Assembly: GCF_024498955.1 (NCBI RefSeq) | Contig: NZ_CP093311.1 | Coordinates: 1,488,001-1,552,000 of the forward strand | Direction: 5' to 3' | Length of the DNA: 64,000 nucleotides | DNA from: Thermomonas paludicola | GTDB lineage: Bacteria > Pseudomonadota > Gammaproteobacteria > Xanthomonadales > Xanthomonadaceae | Shown here: one piece after another, positions 1-7,751 of the stretch | Layout of the letters: the number at the start of each line of letters is the position of its first letter | Numbering within the stretch: the first letter of the stretch is position 1 | Position numbers and translations under genes: made by a program | The notes under the pieces: generated by a model | The model's input: the letters and a program-made list of their open reading frames with translations, nothing else | Databases searched by the model: none | What the model was told of the DNA's origin: nothing

Positions 1-57
1 CTTGCGAGCGGCACGCAGTGCATCGCCGAGTTGTTGAGGTGATCGAATGGATGTCAT
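1..57 (-). CDS. HipB-like Xre-family antitoxin, N-terminal fragment
   Basis: Nineteen codons run from an ATG at 57 off the left edge of the window and read MTSIRSPQQLGDALRAARK. This matches the usual opening of HipB-type antitoxins, just before the helix-turn-helix; a HipA kinase gene would be expected next, outside the window. A good minus-strand promoter and three identical-type palindromes lie directly upstream, which is how autoregulated hipBA modules are arranged. No strong Shine-Dalgarno precedes the ATG. The call rests on 19 residues plus the operator arrangement, so another Xre-type repressor is possible. Confidence 0.55.
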   Translation of the reverse strand, partial: MTSIRSPQQLGDALRAARK

Positions 58-68
58 GGCGCCATAAG

Positions 69-84
69 TTTCCCGTTCGGGAAA
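69..84. promoter_or_regulatory. Operator palindrome 1
   Basis: TTTCCCG-TT-CGGGAAA is a perfect 7-bp inverted repeat. It overlaps the predicted transcription start and the edge of the -10 box of the HipB-like gene. It is the first of three copies whose starts are 50 bp apart. Confidence 0.65.
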
Positions 85-112
85 TTATCAGGCACAACCG
101 GACTAAGTGCAA
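84..112 (-). promoter_or_regulatory. Promoter of the HipB-like gene
   Basis: On the minus strand TTGCAC (112-107) is separated by 17 bp from GATAAT (89-84), a near-consensus sigma-70 promoter. Predicted transcription starts near 77, inside the first palindrome, so a protein bound there would block initiation. The second palindrome sits just upstream of the -35 box. Confidence 0.6.
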
Positions 113-118
113 GGGATA

Positions 119-134
119 TTTCCCGACCGGGAAT
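119..134. promoter_or_regulatory. Operator palindrome 2
   Basis: TTTCCCG-AC-CGGGAAT, same core TTCCCGNNCGGGAA, lies 50 bp from copy 1 and just upstream of the -35 box. Confidence 0.65.
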
Positions 135-168
135 GTTGTGCATGGTTAGGGCATGATTCAGTCTTTTG

Positions 169-184
169 TTTCCCGATCGGGAAG
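169..184. promoter_or_regulatory. Operator palindrome 3
   Basis: TTTCCCG-AT-CGGGAAG, third copy, exactly 50 bp from copy 2. The rest of the 58-277 gap shows no convincing gene. Confidence 0.65.
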
Positions 185-277
185 CAAAAGACAGCTCTCA
201 TTCCAAATTGACACGCATTCACACCCAATGTGGCGCGGTTTCCTGAGGATTGGCAGGGATGCTTGCAGACTTTGCGG

Positions 278-1453
278 CTACGTTCTCTTGAGCAACCCGA
301 GCAGGGCTAGAACGCAAAACAGCGCGCCCGCATAGAAGGTAAATGACGCTCCGAACTGATCCCACAGGAGTCCAGCGAGCGCGCTGGCGACCAGCATCGC
401 GACACCACTGATCAAATTGAAGACGCCGTAAGCCGTGCCGCGCAGATCGGCAGGTGCAGTGTCCGCCACCATCGTGGCCAGCAATCCCTGGGTCATGCCC
501 ATATGCACGCCCCATAGCGCCACACCCGCGACGACCGTCGTCCAGTGGTCGTTCCTGGCCAACACCAGATCGGCGCAAATCAGTACAACCAGGCCCCACG
601 CCAACAAGGTCTTGTGGTTCATGCGATCGGACAGCTTGCCGAAGGGGTAGGCTGCGCCGGCATAAACCAGATTCATCGCCACCATCACCAGCGGCACCAG
701 TGCCACCGGAATGCCGCCTTGTTGGGCACGAAGCACCAGGAAGGCCTCGCTGAACCTGGCCAGGGTGAACACCGCACCGACAACGACCACCCACCAATAC
801 GAGGCGCTGAGTCGCATGATGTTCTCGCGGCAGATCGGGTTGGTCTTCTTTCCCTCCAGATGTCGTTCGGGCTCGCGGACTCCGAAAACCAGCAGCAGCA
901 CAGCGAGCGTGCCCGGTATCACTGCAACCCAGAAGACTGCACGAAAGTCGTTGGCCCAGAGCAGCATCAGGCCAACGGCCAGTAATGGACCGACGAATGC
1001 GCCGACCGTATCCAGCGACTGCCGCAGACCGAAGGCGGCGCCCCGGACTTCGCTGGGAGTGATGTCCGCTACGAGTGCATCGCGCGGCGCGCCGCGAATC
1101 CCCTTGCCGATGCGGTCGAGAAAGCGTGCGGTAAGCACCATGCCGACTGAGGGTGCCAAGGCAAACAGTGGCTTGGTCAGCGCACCCAGCGCATAACCGG
1201 CCACCGCCAGGCCCTTGCGCTTGCCCAGGTAATCGCTGAGCGTGCCGGAAAACACCTTGACGATGAGCGCAGTCGATTCAGCGACTCCCTCGATCAGGCC
1301 CACGGTCAATGCGCTTGCTCCCAACACGCCGACCATGAACAGCGGCAGCAGGCTATGGATCATTTCCGATGAGATATCCATAAGCATGCTGACAAAGCCG
1401 AGAATCCAGATTCCCGCGGGAATTGTTCGGATTTCTCTTGAAGTTCTTGTCAT
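278..1453 (-). CDS. MFS transporter, NreB-like (nickel/cobalt resistance type)
   Basis: 391-residue major facilitator with about 12 hydrophobic segments. It carries the MFS loop 2-3 signature ([12 protein letters not shown], about residues 70-81) and a [18 protein letters not shown] segment that I recognise from MFS pumps of nickel/cobalt resistance clusters. The His-rich C-terminal tail of classical NreB is absent. It is the third gene of a minus-strand run dmeF-ynfA-this gene, which supports a role in metal export across the inner membrane. The start at 1453 fits the family N-terminus and lies inside the reading frame of the upstream gene. Substrate is inferred from neighbours, not from a diagnostic residue. 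Confidence 0.75.
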   Translation of the reverse strand: MTRTSREIRTIPAGIWILGFVSMLMDISSEMIHSLLPLFMVGVLGASALTVGLIEGVAESTALIVKVFSGTLSDYLGKRKGLAVAGYALGALTKPLFALAPSVGMVLTARFLDRIGKGIRGAPRDALVADITPSEVRGAAFGLRQSLDTVGAFVGPLLAVGLMLLWANDFRAVFWVAVIPGTLAVLLLVFGVREPERHLEGKKTNPICRENIMRLSASYWWVVVVGAVFTLARFSEAFLVLRAQQGGIPVALVPLVMVAMNLVYAGAAYPFGKLSDRMNHKTLLAWGLVVLICADLVLARNDHWTTVVAGVALWGVHMGMTQGLLATMVADTAPADLRGTAYGVFNLISGVAMLVASALAGLLWDQFGASFTFYAGALFCVLALLGLLKRT

Positions 1454-1814
1454 GTCGATCCTGGGTAAGTTGGCGTGTCTTTGTTCGATCGACTCTTAAC
1501 CTTGGCTGAAATGCAATGATGCTCATGCCCGCCAAAGCCACAGCAGCACCCGCTATATCCCATGTTGAAGGTCGTATGCCATCCACCGCCCACAACCAGA
1601 CCAGGGCAGCGCCGATATAGACCCCGCCGTCGGCGGCGTATACACGACCTGATGCGGCGTCGTGCAAGGTCAGCAGCCACGCAAATGCGGCCAGGCTGGC
1701 CGCCGCAGGCAGCAGCAGCCACGCAGACCCGCCTTGCCGTAGCCAAAGCCACGGCAAATAGCAACCGACGATTTCCGCAATCACGGTGATGAGGTAAAGC
1801 AAGAACGTCTTCAC
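1353..1814 (-). CDS. YnfA/UPF0060 family membrane protein with C-terminal extension
   Basis: Starts at GTG 1814, whose last bases form the TGA stop of the upstream efflux gene (GTGA overlap), so translation is probably coupled. Residues 1 to about 106 (from [20 protein letters not shown] to about IIAFQPR) are a full YnfA-type four-helix small membrane protein. The family normally stops there at 105-110 residues. Here the frame continues for about 47 hydrophilic residues to 153 and overlaps the next gene by 101 bp. The extension is probably not functional and may reflect a lost stop codon. Related small proteins travel with metal and multidrug efflux genes; the function here is unknown. Confidence 0.7.
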   Translation of the reverse strand: MKTFLLYLITVIAEIVGCYLPWLWLRQGGSAWLLLPAAASLAAFAWLLTLHDAASGRVYAADGGVYIGAALVWLWAVDGIRPSTWDIAGAAVALAGMSIIAFQPRLRVDRTKTRQLTQDRHDKNFKRNPNNSRGNLDSRLCQHAYGYLIGNDP

Positions 1815-2794
1815 GCCGTCGCTCCGACCGCTCCCGCTAGCTCCTCGCGGCAATGATGAATCTCAATAGTGGAGTGGACGATTTCTTCATGCACCGACAG
1901 GCGCTCACGCACTACATCGGGCGTCAGCGCTGCGTCATGGGTCACCACCGTCATCGCGCACGAATAAACCTGCTTGCCCACGCGCCAGACGTGCAGGTCG
2001 GCGATCCGGGTGTCACCGCCGTCCGCCCCGGTTTCCACAACCTCACGAATCCCATCGACCACCGGATGATCCATCTCGCGGTCGAGCAGCACCTTGCCGG
2101 TATCGACAATGAGCCCCTTGGCCCAGACTGCCACCAGCACGGCACCGACGATGCCCATAACCGGGTCCAACCACGACCAGCCGTACATCCAACCACCAAA
2201 CAGAGCCACAATGGCGAGAACCGAAGTGGCCGCGTCAGCGATGACGTGCAGGTACGCCGATTTCAGATTGAGATCGTGATGGTGATCGTGGTGGTCATGG
2301 CCGTGATCGTGTCCATGCGAATGACCGTGATCGTGATGGTGCGCCTTGCCGAGAATCAGCGCGCAGACGACATTCACCGCTAGCCCGAGAATAGCGATCA
2401 CAATCGCCTCCTGGTACTGAATGGGTTGCGGCGAGACGATCCGCTCTACTGAGCCGACCACCATCATCACGGCCACTCCAAGCAGGAAGATGGCGCTGGC
2501 AAAGCCACCCAGAATCTCGATTTTCCAGGTGCCAAACGCGAAGCGCGGATCCTTCGCATACCGCCGGGCGGTAGCATAGGCCATCGCGGAAAGCCCGATC
2601 GCAACGGCATGGGAGCTCATGTGCCAGCCGTCTGCCAGCAAGGCCATCGAGTTGTACCACCAGCCCGCAGCGATCTCGACCACCATCATGACAGCGGTGA
2701 TCCACATCACCACCCGAGTACTTCGCTCGGCGGCGTCGTTGCCAGTATCGAAGACGTGGTCGTGTATCCAGTTGGACAGGTTCTCGGTATGCAT
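1811..2794 (-). CDS. dmeF: Cation diffusion facilitator, DmeF type (Co/Ni/Cd efflux)
   Basis: 327 residues with six predicted transmembrane helices. It has the CDF metal-site motifs in helix 2 ([10 protein letters not shown]) and helix 5 ([10 protein letters not shown]) and a His/Asp-rich cytoplasmic loop between helices 4 and 5 ([17 protein letters not shown]). The C-terminal domain ends in the DmeF-like LHVWRVGKQ segment. The protein is a proton-driven exporter in the inner membrane. I chose ATG 2794 (MHTENLSNW), which matches DmeF N-termini and has GAGAT upstream; a GTG at 2806 in the same frame is less likely. The stop overlaps the next gene. The end of an RcnR/DmeR-type regulator lies immediately upstream, the usual dmeRF order. 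Confidence 0.85.
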   Translation of the reverse strand: MHTENLSNWIHDHVFDTGNDAAERSTRVVMWITAVMMVVEIAAGWWYNSMALLADGWHMSSHAVAIGLSAMAYATARRYAKDPRFAFGTWKIEILGGFASAIFLLGVAVMMVVGSVERIVSPQPIQYQEAIVIAILGLAVNVVCALILGKAHHHDHGHSHGHDHGHDHHDHHHDLNLKSAYLHVIADAATSVLAIVALFGGWMYGWSWLDPVMGIVGAVLVAVWAKGLIVDTGKVLLDREMDHPVVDGIREVVETGADGGDTRIADLHVWRVGKQVYSCAMTVVTHDAALTPDVVRERLSVHEEIVHSTIEIHHCREELAGAVGATA

Positions 2795-2802
2795 GATGGA
2801 TC

Positions 2803-2860
2803 TCACTTCAGGTAGGCGCGAAGGACATCGATCAACTCATCGGCACCTTGGCCTTGGCGG
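2803..2860 (-). pseudogene. C-terminal remnant of an RcnR/DmeR-type metal regulator
   Basis: On the minus strand directly upstream of dmeF the frame ends GQGADELIDVLRAYLK-stop, the typical C-terminus of CsoR/RcnR-family DmeR proteins, whose genes normally precede dmeF on the same strand. Homology stops at about 2857-2860 and the rest of the gene is missing here. The matching N-terminal part is found on the opposite strand at 3142-3368. Confidence 0.65.
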
Positions 2861-3043
2861 ATTGACAAGGCCGCACTCGTGGCATCGAATGGACTGGGCT
2901 GGCTCAACTGCATGACCTCACTGGAAGACCTCGCCCGCAAGGCGGGCGTCGGTCGCGTCAATCTGGACGCCCTGGCCTTGCAGTACCGCGAAGACTGGCT
3001 GTCCAGCATCAAGACCAAGATCATGTTGGGAATCATCCCGTGA
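2861..3043 (+). pseudogene. Truncated ORF of unknown origin
   Basis: An open frame runs in from the breakpoint at about 2861 (IDKAALVASNGLGWL...) to a TGA at 3041-3043, ending in KTKIMLGIIP. An internal ATG lies at 2912. It looks like the C-terminal end of a larger protein because it begins, without a good start, exactly where the regulator remnant on the other strand stops. I do not recognise the family. A mobile-element origin is only a guess from context. Confidence 0.35.
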
Positions 3044-3141
3044 AGTCGCCGCGCTGACGGTGCCGACGCAAGCGAGGCCACTCAGCACCAACCCAAGGAG
3101 CATCGAGTGGCCAAGAAGTCTCACAAGATTGGTAGGCGAGT

Positions 3142-3395
3142 ATGAGCCACACCGTCCGTGAAAGTCGAAGCTGATGGGCCGGGTGCGACGCATCCGGGGT
3201 CAGGTCGAGGCCCTGGAGCGTGCGCTCGACGCCGAGAAGGGCTGCGCTGAAGTCCTGCACCAGATCGCAGCAGTACGCGGCGCCATCCACGGATTGATGG
3301 CGGAGGTGCTCGAAGAGCACGTGCGCACGCACATCGCCGACCCTGCGATCACCAATGATGCCGAGCGAAGGCATCCGAGCGCGAGTCCGGCCTGA
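3142..3395 (+). pseudogene. RcnR/DmeR-type metal regulator, N-terminal part, frameshifted and truncated
   Basis: ATG 3142 opens MSHTVRE, then a one-base deletion in an A-run (AAA at 3161-3163 where AAAA is expected) throws the frame. The correct continuation [20 protein letters not shown] follows in the frame of 3174. The RcnR metal ligands are all present across both frames: His3, the Cys of KGCAEV, and the two His of [10 protein letters not shown]. Homology stops at about 3368 after NDAER, and a short unrelated tail reaches a stop at 3395. The missing C-terminus matches the remnant at 2803-2860 on the other strand. As it stands the gene should not make a working repressor. Confidence 0.65.
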
Positions 3396-3397
3396 GC

Positions 3398-3523
3398 ATG
3401 GCGTACATCGCCATCAGCAAAGTGTCCGATCAGATCCAGAACCGTGTTTTCAACAGGCCGCTGGCCCACAAGGCCAAGCTCGATCTTGTTAAAAGCCGCT
3501 TGTCGAGTTTCCAATCCCAATAG
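3398..3523 (+). pseudogene. Short ORF, probable C-terminal remnant
   Basis: The frame is open from the breakpoint at 3368 and has an ATG at 3398, giving 41 residues (MAYIAISKVSDQIQNRVFNR...). It stops nine bases before the secreted-protein gene, so the two could once have been an operon. No family recognised. It may be the tail of a gene cut by the same rearrangement as the regulator. Confidence 0.3.
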
Positions 3524-3532
3524 GCGGTGGCG

Positions 3533-3778
3533 ATGAAGAAGACCCTTCTGGCGGCACTTACGGGATTGATGAGCATCCAGGCAGCGCCTGCTCTCGCTGA
3601 GAACTACGAGGTGAACCTGACCCGCAAGGGCAGCAACGCTTACAAAATCGACGGCAAGGACATCATCATCCAGACGCGCCACTGCTACGTCTACGCCTAC
3701 TCCGGTGGCGCTCGCGAGGCCATGCCCGAAAACCGCGCCAACACTGGCGTTTCGGGCAAAAAAAATCCCAACCGATAA
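3533..3778 (+). CDS. Small secreted protein, C-terminally truncated
   Basis: 81 residues. The N-terminus (MKKTLLAALTGLMSIQAAPALA) is a clear Sec signal peptide with cleavage expected after ALA, followed by about 55 mature residues including ENYEVNLTRKGSNAYKIDG and one Cys. The last codons (KKNPNR-stop) are encoded by the hairpin of the tmRNA terminator, so the natural C-terminus is probably lost at the island/ssrA junction. Function unknown. The Shine-Dalgarno is weak (GGTGG). Confidence 0.5.
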   Translation: MKKTLLAALTGLMSIQAAPALAENYEVNLTRKGSNAYKIDGKDIIIQTRHCYVYAYSGGAREAMPENRANTGVSGKKNPNR

Positions 3779-3790
3779 GGGTTGGGATTT
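3758..3790 (-). terminator. Rho-independent terminator of ssrA
   Basis: On the minus strand AAATCCCAACC-CTTATC-GGTTGGGATTT is followed by a run of T. The 11-bp stem lies 7 nt after the CCA end of tmRNA. Confidence 0.9.
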
Positions 3791-3797
3791 CAAGTAT

Positions 3798-4153
3798 TGG
3801 TGGAGGTGGGCGGAATCGAACCGCCGTCCGAAGGTACTTGATGCCCGGCACTACATGCTTAGCTCGTTGTTTGATCTCGGATGACGGCAACACAACGTGC
3901 GAAGCACGCCGTCATCCACACCCGCTTTGGTTTCGGAGCCAGTTGACGGGTCGCCGCCGGCACCTATCCCGTGATAATGACCCTACATCCACGAGCACAG
4001 GCACAAGTGGGTTCGGGGCTTACGCCTTAAGCGGCGAGAGCGTAGACGTCGTCGTTGGCGTCTGGGTTTTTGCAGCTGGATTATCGAGGAAAGCTACCCC
4101 CTCGGCATGCGCCGTGCGATCTCGCAACCCCCCGTCGAAGCCAGTGCACCCCC
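3798..4153 (-). ncRNA. ssrA: tmRNA (transfer-messenger RNA)
   Basis: 356 nt. The 5' end GGGGGUG pairs with the 3' CACCUCC before ACCA, and the T-arm reads GGUUCGAUUCCG. The mRNA-like part encodes the proteolysis tag ANDDVYALAA followed by TAA (about 4021-4053 on the complement), resuming at GCC. tmRNA with SmpB rescues stalled ribosomes. The 3' end is a classical target for site-specific integrases, and here it borders the accessory segment at 1-3,790. Confidence 0.95.
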
Positions 4154-4182
4154 GGGAAACTGTCGATGTCGCCGACACCCCC

Positions 4183-4210
4183 AGTATAGGGACGGGCGCG
4201 GCTTTCACAA
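4183..4210 (-). promoter_or_regulatory. Promoter of ssrA
   Basis: TTGTGA (4210-4205), 16 bp spacer, TATACT (4188-4183) on the minus strand. Transcription should start about 20-25 nt before the mature tmRNA 5' end, leaving a short leader for RNase P. Confidence 0.65.
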
Positions 4211-4237
4211 GCGCCAAGCTGAAGCGCAGCCCCACAA

Positions 4238-4266
4238 GAACACGGACCGCATGGCGGCCCGTGTTC
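4238..4266 (-). terminator. Hairpin after the OmpA-like lipoprotein gene
   Basis: GAACACGG...CCGTGTTC forms an 8-bp stem that can extend inward through CCGC/GCGG. It is followed on the minus strand by TTGTGG, with no long T-run. Confidence 0.5.
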
Positions 4267-4288
4267 CTGGTTGCCGTGCCGTCCCGGC

Positions 4289-4966
4289 TTATGAGCCCAG
4301 CGGCAGCAGGCGGATCTCCACGCGACGGTTGAGCGAGCGGCCGTAGTCGGTGTTGTTGTCGGCAATCGGGAAGCGCTTGCCCATGCCCACGATCTCGAAG
4401 CGTTCGCGCTGCACGCCCTGCCCCATCAAATAGCCCGCCACCGAATTGGCGCGCTGCTCGGAAATCCGCTGGTTGACTGCATCGGAGCCGACGCTGTCGG
4501 TATGCCCGCTGACTTCGACGATGGTCTGGCGATAATCCTTCAGGGTGCCGGCGATGGTGTTCAGCGCCGGGTAGAACTGCGGCTTGATGTCGGTCTTGTT
4601 GAAGTCGAAGGTCACGCCATCCGGCAGGTTCAGCTTGATGACATCGCCGTCGCGGCTGACATCGATGCCGGTGCCCGCGGTTTCACGGCGCAGCTCGGCT
4701 TCCTGCCGATCCTGGTAGGCGCCAATCGAGCCGCCCGCCAGGGCGCCGATGCCCGCACCCACCATGGCGTGCTGGCGACGCTCGACGGCGCTGTCGCCGC
4801 TCAGGAGGCCCGCAGCCGCGCCGATGGCGGCGCCAATCAGGGCGCCACGCTTGGTGTGATTGGGATCGTTGGGGTCATTGGTCTGACCGGTATAGCTGGC
4901 GCAACCGACGGTGAATGCGGTCAGGCAGACGCCGAGGACGGCGAGCTTGATCGTTTGGGTCTTCAT
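4289..4966 (-). CDS. OmpA-family lipoprotein with glycine-zipper region (YiaD-like)
   Basis: 225 residues. The lipoprotein signal ends in LTAFTVGC at the lipobox. Residues about 40-95 form a glycine-zipper segment (GAAIGAAAGLLSG, GAGIGALAGGSIGA). Residues about 115-225 are an OmpA/MotB-like peptidoglycan-binding domain with the usual VSGHTDSVGSDAVNQRISEQRA motif and a terminal NRRVEI. It should sit in the outer membrane and bind the cell wall. The start at 4966 is fixed by AAGGAG seven bases upstream and by the signal peptide. Confidence 0.9.
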   Translation of the reverse strand: MKTQTIKLAVLGVCLTAFTVGCASYTGQTNDPNDPNHTKRGALIGAAIGAAAGLLSGDSAVERRQHAMVGAGIGALAGGSIGAYQDRQEAELRRETAGTGIDVSRDGDVIKLNLPDGVTFDFNKTDIKPQFYPALNTIAGTLKDYRQTIVEVSGHTDSVGSDAVNQRISEQRANSVAGYLMGQGVQRERFEIVGMGKRFPIADNNTDYGRSLNRRVEIRLLPLGS

Positions 4967-5050
4967 GCAGAACTCCTTTGCATTGCGCGGACTGACTGCG
5001 CGCAGGCTAGGCGTCGGCACGTGGCCTGAATGTGAATGTGCGCGTCGCCG

Positions 5051-6556
5051 TTAAGCCTGGGTTGCGTCTTGCAGCAGCGCTTCGGCCCCCGCTGCGTCCA
5101 GGCGGATGCCCCAATCGCCCATCAGCGCCAGGTACAGCAGCGTTTCGAACTCCTCGCCGAACTTGCGCACCACCGCATCGGGGTCCGGAATCAGGCGCGC
5201 ATCGGCAATCAGGCCAAAGTGCACCTGGTTGCGATAGCTCATGATCGACAGGCCCAAGCCGATGGAGCCGGTTTGCGGCACCCAGAACATCATGTCGCGC
5301 AACGTGCAGCCTGCCATGTACAGCGGCTGCTGCGGACCGGGCACGTTGGTCGCCACGGCGCTGGCCTTGCGGCTGAACATCTCGAGCGCGAGTTCCTTCA
5401 CCGGCTGCGGGGCAACGCCCAGTGCGGCCAGCAGGCCGAATGCCATGATCGCCTGCCGCGATTGCTTGAGCTGGGCCATGCACTCGGCCACCCGCTCCAG
5501 CCGGCGCAGCGGATTGGCCTCGCCCACCGGCAGCTCCAGGAACACCAGACCAAAGTGATTGCCCAGTTTCCTGGCGTGCTCCAGCGGGCGCAGGTTGACC
5601 GGCACGGTGGCGCGCAGGGTCATGCCGTCCAACTGCTCGCCGCGCTCGAGCATGTAACTGCGCAACGCGCCAGCGGCGGCGGCCATCAACACATCGTTGA
5701 CCGTGCAGTCGCAGGCGCGCCCCACCGCCTTGACGTCCTCCAGCCGCAATGGCTCGGCCCACGCCACGCGCTTGCTCACGCCCAGCCGGCCGCGCAGCAG
5801 CGAAGGGGGATCATCCGGCAGTGCAAGCGCGTGTACCAGTTCCTTGGCGATGTCGCCGCCTTCCTTCGCCAGCAGCGTCGCCAGCGACGGATCCTGCATC
5901 ATCGCCATGCCCTGCTCCAGCATCTTGCCGCCGAGCTTCATGTAGCGATCCATCGCGCCCACGCGGCGCGCCACCGGCGCGGCCTCATGCTTGAGCCAGG
6001 CTTTGTCCAGGCGCGAGGCCGACGAGGATTCGCGGCTGGTATCGGTCAGCGACAGCAGCACTTGCACCAGCGCAATGCCGTCGGCATAGCAGTGATGAAT
6101 CCGCGCCACCACCGCCGAGCCGCCCTGGTAACGTTCCACCAGATGGAATTGCCACAGCGGCTTGGTGGGGTCCAGCGGGCTGGAGGCCAACTGACTGACA
6201 AAGCGTTCCAGCGCGCGTTTCTCATTGGCTCGCCCGGGGCGGCCCGGCAGCCCGGACAGGCGTACATGCCAGTCGAGGTCGAAATGCTCGTCCTCCACCC
6301 ACTGCGCGCCAGCCGCGCCATCCACCGGCTTCTGCCGGAACCGCGCATAGGCCAGGAAGCGTTGCTGGATCACTTTCTTCAGCTGGACCAGCGACATCGG
6401 CTCGGCAAACATCAGCACGCCGGTGATCATCATCGGGTTGGTGGGGCGCTCCATCCGCAGCCAGGCCGTGTCCACCCGCGACATCGGCTCGCGCCTGGCG
6501 TGCGTTCCAACACCTGCCCCGCCGGGACGTTTCAGACGCGGCTTTGGTGCGGCCAT
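5051..6556 (-). CDS. Wax ester synthase / diacylglycerol acyltransferase family protein
   Basis: 501 residues, the normal length for the bifunctional WS/DGAT family. The catalytic motif HHCYADG (HHxxxDG) is intact in the N-terminal half, and the later conserved segment NVPGPQQPLYMAG matches the family NVPGP motif. These enzymes esterify acyl-CoA with fatty alcohols or diacylglycerol, usually at the inner membrane. Start chosen at 6556 (MAAPKPRL) because GGGAG precedes it; an ATG at 6592 is in frame. The gene lies between alr and an OmpA-like gene and not in a lipid operon, so the physiological substrate is open. Confidence 0.85.
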   Translation of the reverse strand: MAAPKPRLKRPGGAGVGTHARREPMSRVDTAWLRMERPTNPMMITGVLMFAEPMSLVQLKKVIQQRFLAYARFRQKPVDGAAGAQWVEDEHFDLDWHVRLSGLPGRPGRANEKRALERFVSQLASSPLDPTKPLWQFHLVERYQGGSAVVARIHHCYADGIALVQVLLSLTDTSRESSSASRLDKAWLKHEAAPVARRVGAMDRYMKLGGKMLEQGMAMMQDPSLATLLAKEGGDIAKELVHALALPDDPPSLLRGRLGVSKRVAWAEPLRLEDVKAVGRACDCTVNDVLMAAAAGALRSYMLERGEQLDGMTLRATVPVNLRPLEHARKLGNHFGLVFLELPVGEANPLRRLERVAECMAQLKQSRQAIMAFGLLAALGVAPQPVKELALEMFSRKASAVATNVPGPQQPLYMAGCTLRDMMFWVPQTGSIGLGLSIMSYRNQVHFGLIADARLIPDPDAVVRKFGEEFETLLYLALMGDWGIRLDAAGAEALLQDATQA

Positions 6557-6619
6557 CCGGTTTCTCCCATGCAATGGCTGCGAGTGAATCACGCGCCCCG
6601 CGCAGGGTCAACGCGGCCG

Positions 6620-7747
6620 TTATCCGCCCACGTATTCCCGCGGGATGCGCTCGTTGAGCCGGGTCAGGATTTCATACCCGATCGTGCCGGCCCATAGCGC
6701 CACATCTTCGACGCTGATGGCCGCATTGCCCTGGCGCCCGATCAACACCACGTCGTCTTCCACGTAGGCGGTTCCGTCCGGCCCAAGATCCACCATGAAC
6801 TGATCCATGCACACGCGCCCCACGATGGGGTGGCGCAGGCCGCGAATCAGCACGTCGCCGCGGTTGGACAGCGCGCGCGGATAGCCGTCGCCATAGCCGA
6901 GGGGAACGGTCACGATTCGGGTATCCCGTGCAGGCGCCCACGTGGCGCCATAGCTGACCGCATTTCCGGCCTTCACCACCTTGAAGTACACCGCCTGCGA
7001 CAGCAGCGACAGCGCCGGCTGCACGTCCACGCTGCGGCGCGCCGCCGGATCGGGCATCACCCCGTACAGCAGGATGCCCGGACGCACCATGTCCAGCCAG
7101 GTCTCGGGGAAATGCAGCACGCCGCCGGAATTGGCCAGATGGCGCAGCGGCATCGGCGCGCCGGCGTTTTCGATATGCGCGCACGCATCGTGGAAGCGCT
7201 CCAGCTGCAGTGCCGTCAGCAGCGAATGCGGATCATCGGCACAGGCCAGGTGCGAATAGATGCCCTTGAGCAGGCACCACTTCGATGCCAGCGCGGCTTC
7301 GATGAACGGCGCGCAGGAATAACTGTGCACGCCGATGCGCTCCATCCCGGTGTCGATCTTGAGATGGATGACGGCCTTGCGCCCCAACTGCTCGGCCGCC
7401 GCTTCGACCTTGCGCAGCTTGTCCAGCGACGACACGGTGATTTCCAGATCGTGCTGGATCAGTTGCGCCACCTGCCGGCCCAGGATGCCGCCCAGGACCA
7501 GCACCGGCACGGTGATGCCGGCGCGTCGCAACTGCACGCCCTCTTCCAGAAAAGCCACGCCCAATTGCGCCACGCCCTGCGCCTGCAGATGCCGCGCAAC
7601 CGGCACCAGCCCGTGGCCGTAGGCATTGGCCTTGAGGATCGCCATCACTGGCACGCCCACGTGCGCGTGGATGGCGCGCAGGTTGCCCGCCAGTGCATCC
7701 AGATCCACCACGATGCGGGTGGGCCGCTGGGTCATCGGCTCGCTCAT
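6620..7747 (-). CDS. alr: Alanine racemase
   Basis: 375 residues, fold-type III PLP enzyme making D-alanine for peptidoglycan. The PLP lysine lies in VMAILKANAYGHG near the N-terminus. The second catalytic residue is expected in the C-terminal domain near VSYGATW, and RVCMDQFMVDLG is the conserved C-terminal signature. The chosen ATG at 7747 lies 4 nt after the dnaB stop; an ATG four codons later is also possible. It is the last gene of the rpsF-rpsR-rplI-dnaB-alr run. Confidence 0.95.
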   Translation of the reverse strand: MSEPMTQRPTRIVVDLDALAGNLRAIHAHVGVPVMAILKANAYGHGLVPVARHLQAQGVAQLGVAFLEEGVQLRRAGITVPVLVLGGILGRQVAQLIQHDLEITVSSLDKLRKVEAAAEQLGRKAVIHLKIDTGMERIGVHSYSCAPFIEAALASKWCLLKGIYSHLACADDPHSLLTALQLERFHDACAHIENAGAPMPLRHLANSGGVLHFPETWLDMVRPGILLYGVMPDPAARRSVDVQPALSLLSQAVYFKVVKAGNAVSYGATWAPARDTRIVTVPLGYGDGYPRALSNRGDVLIRGLRHPIVGRVCMDQFMVDLGPDGTAYVEDDVVLIGRQGNAAISVEDVALWAGTIGYEILTRLNERIPREYVGG

Positions 7748-7751
7748 TGCT

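Noticed and set aside
2260..2345. Apparent short tandem repeat of CATG/GTGATC units
   Set aside because: It is the His/Asp-rich loop of the DmeF transporter, coding for [13 protein letters not shown] sequence, and not an intergenic repeat.
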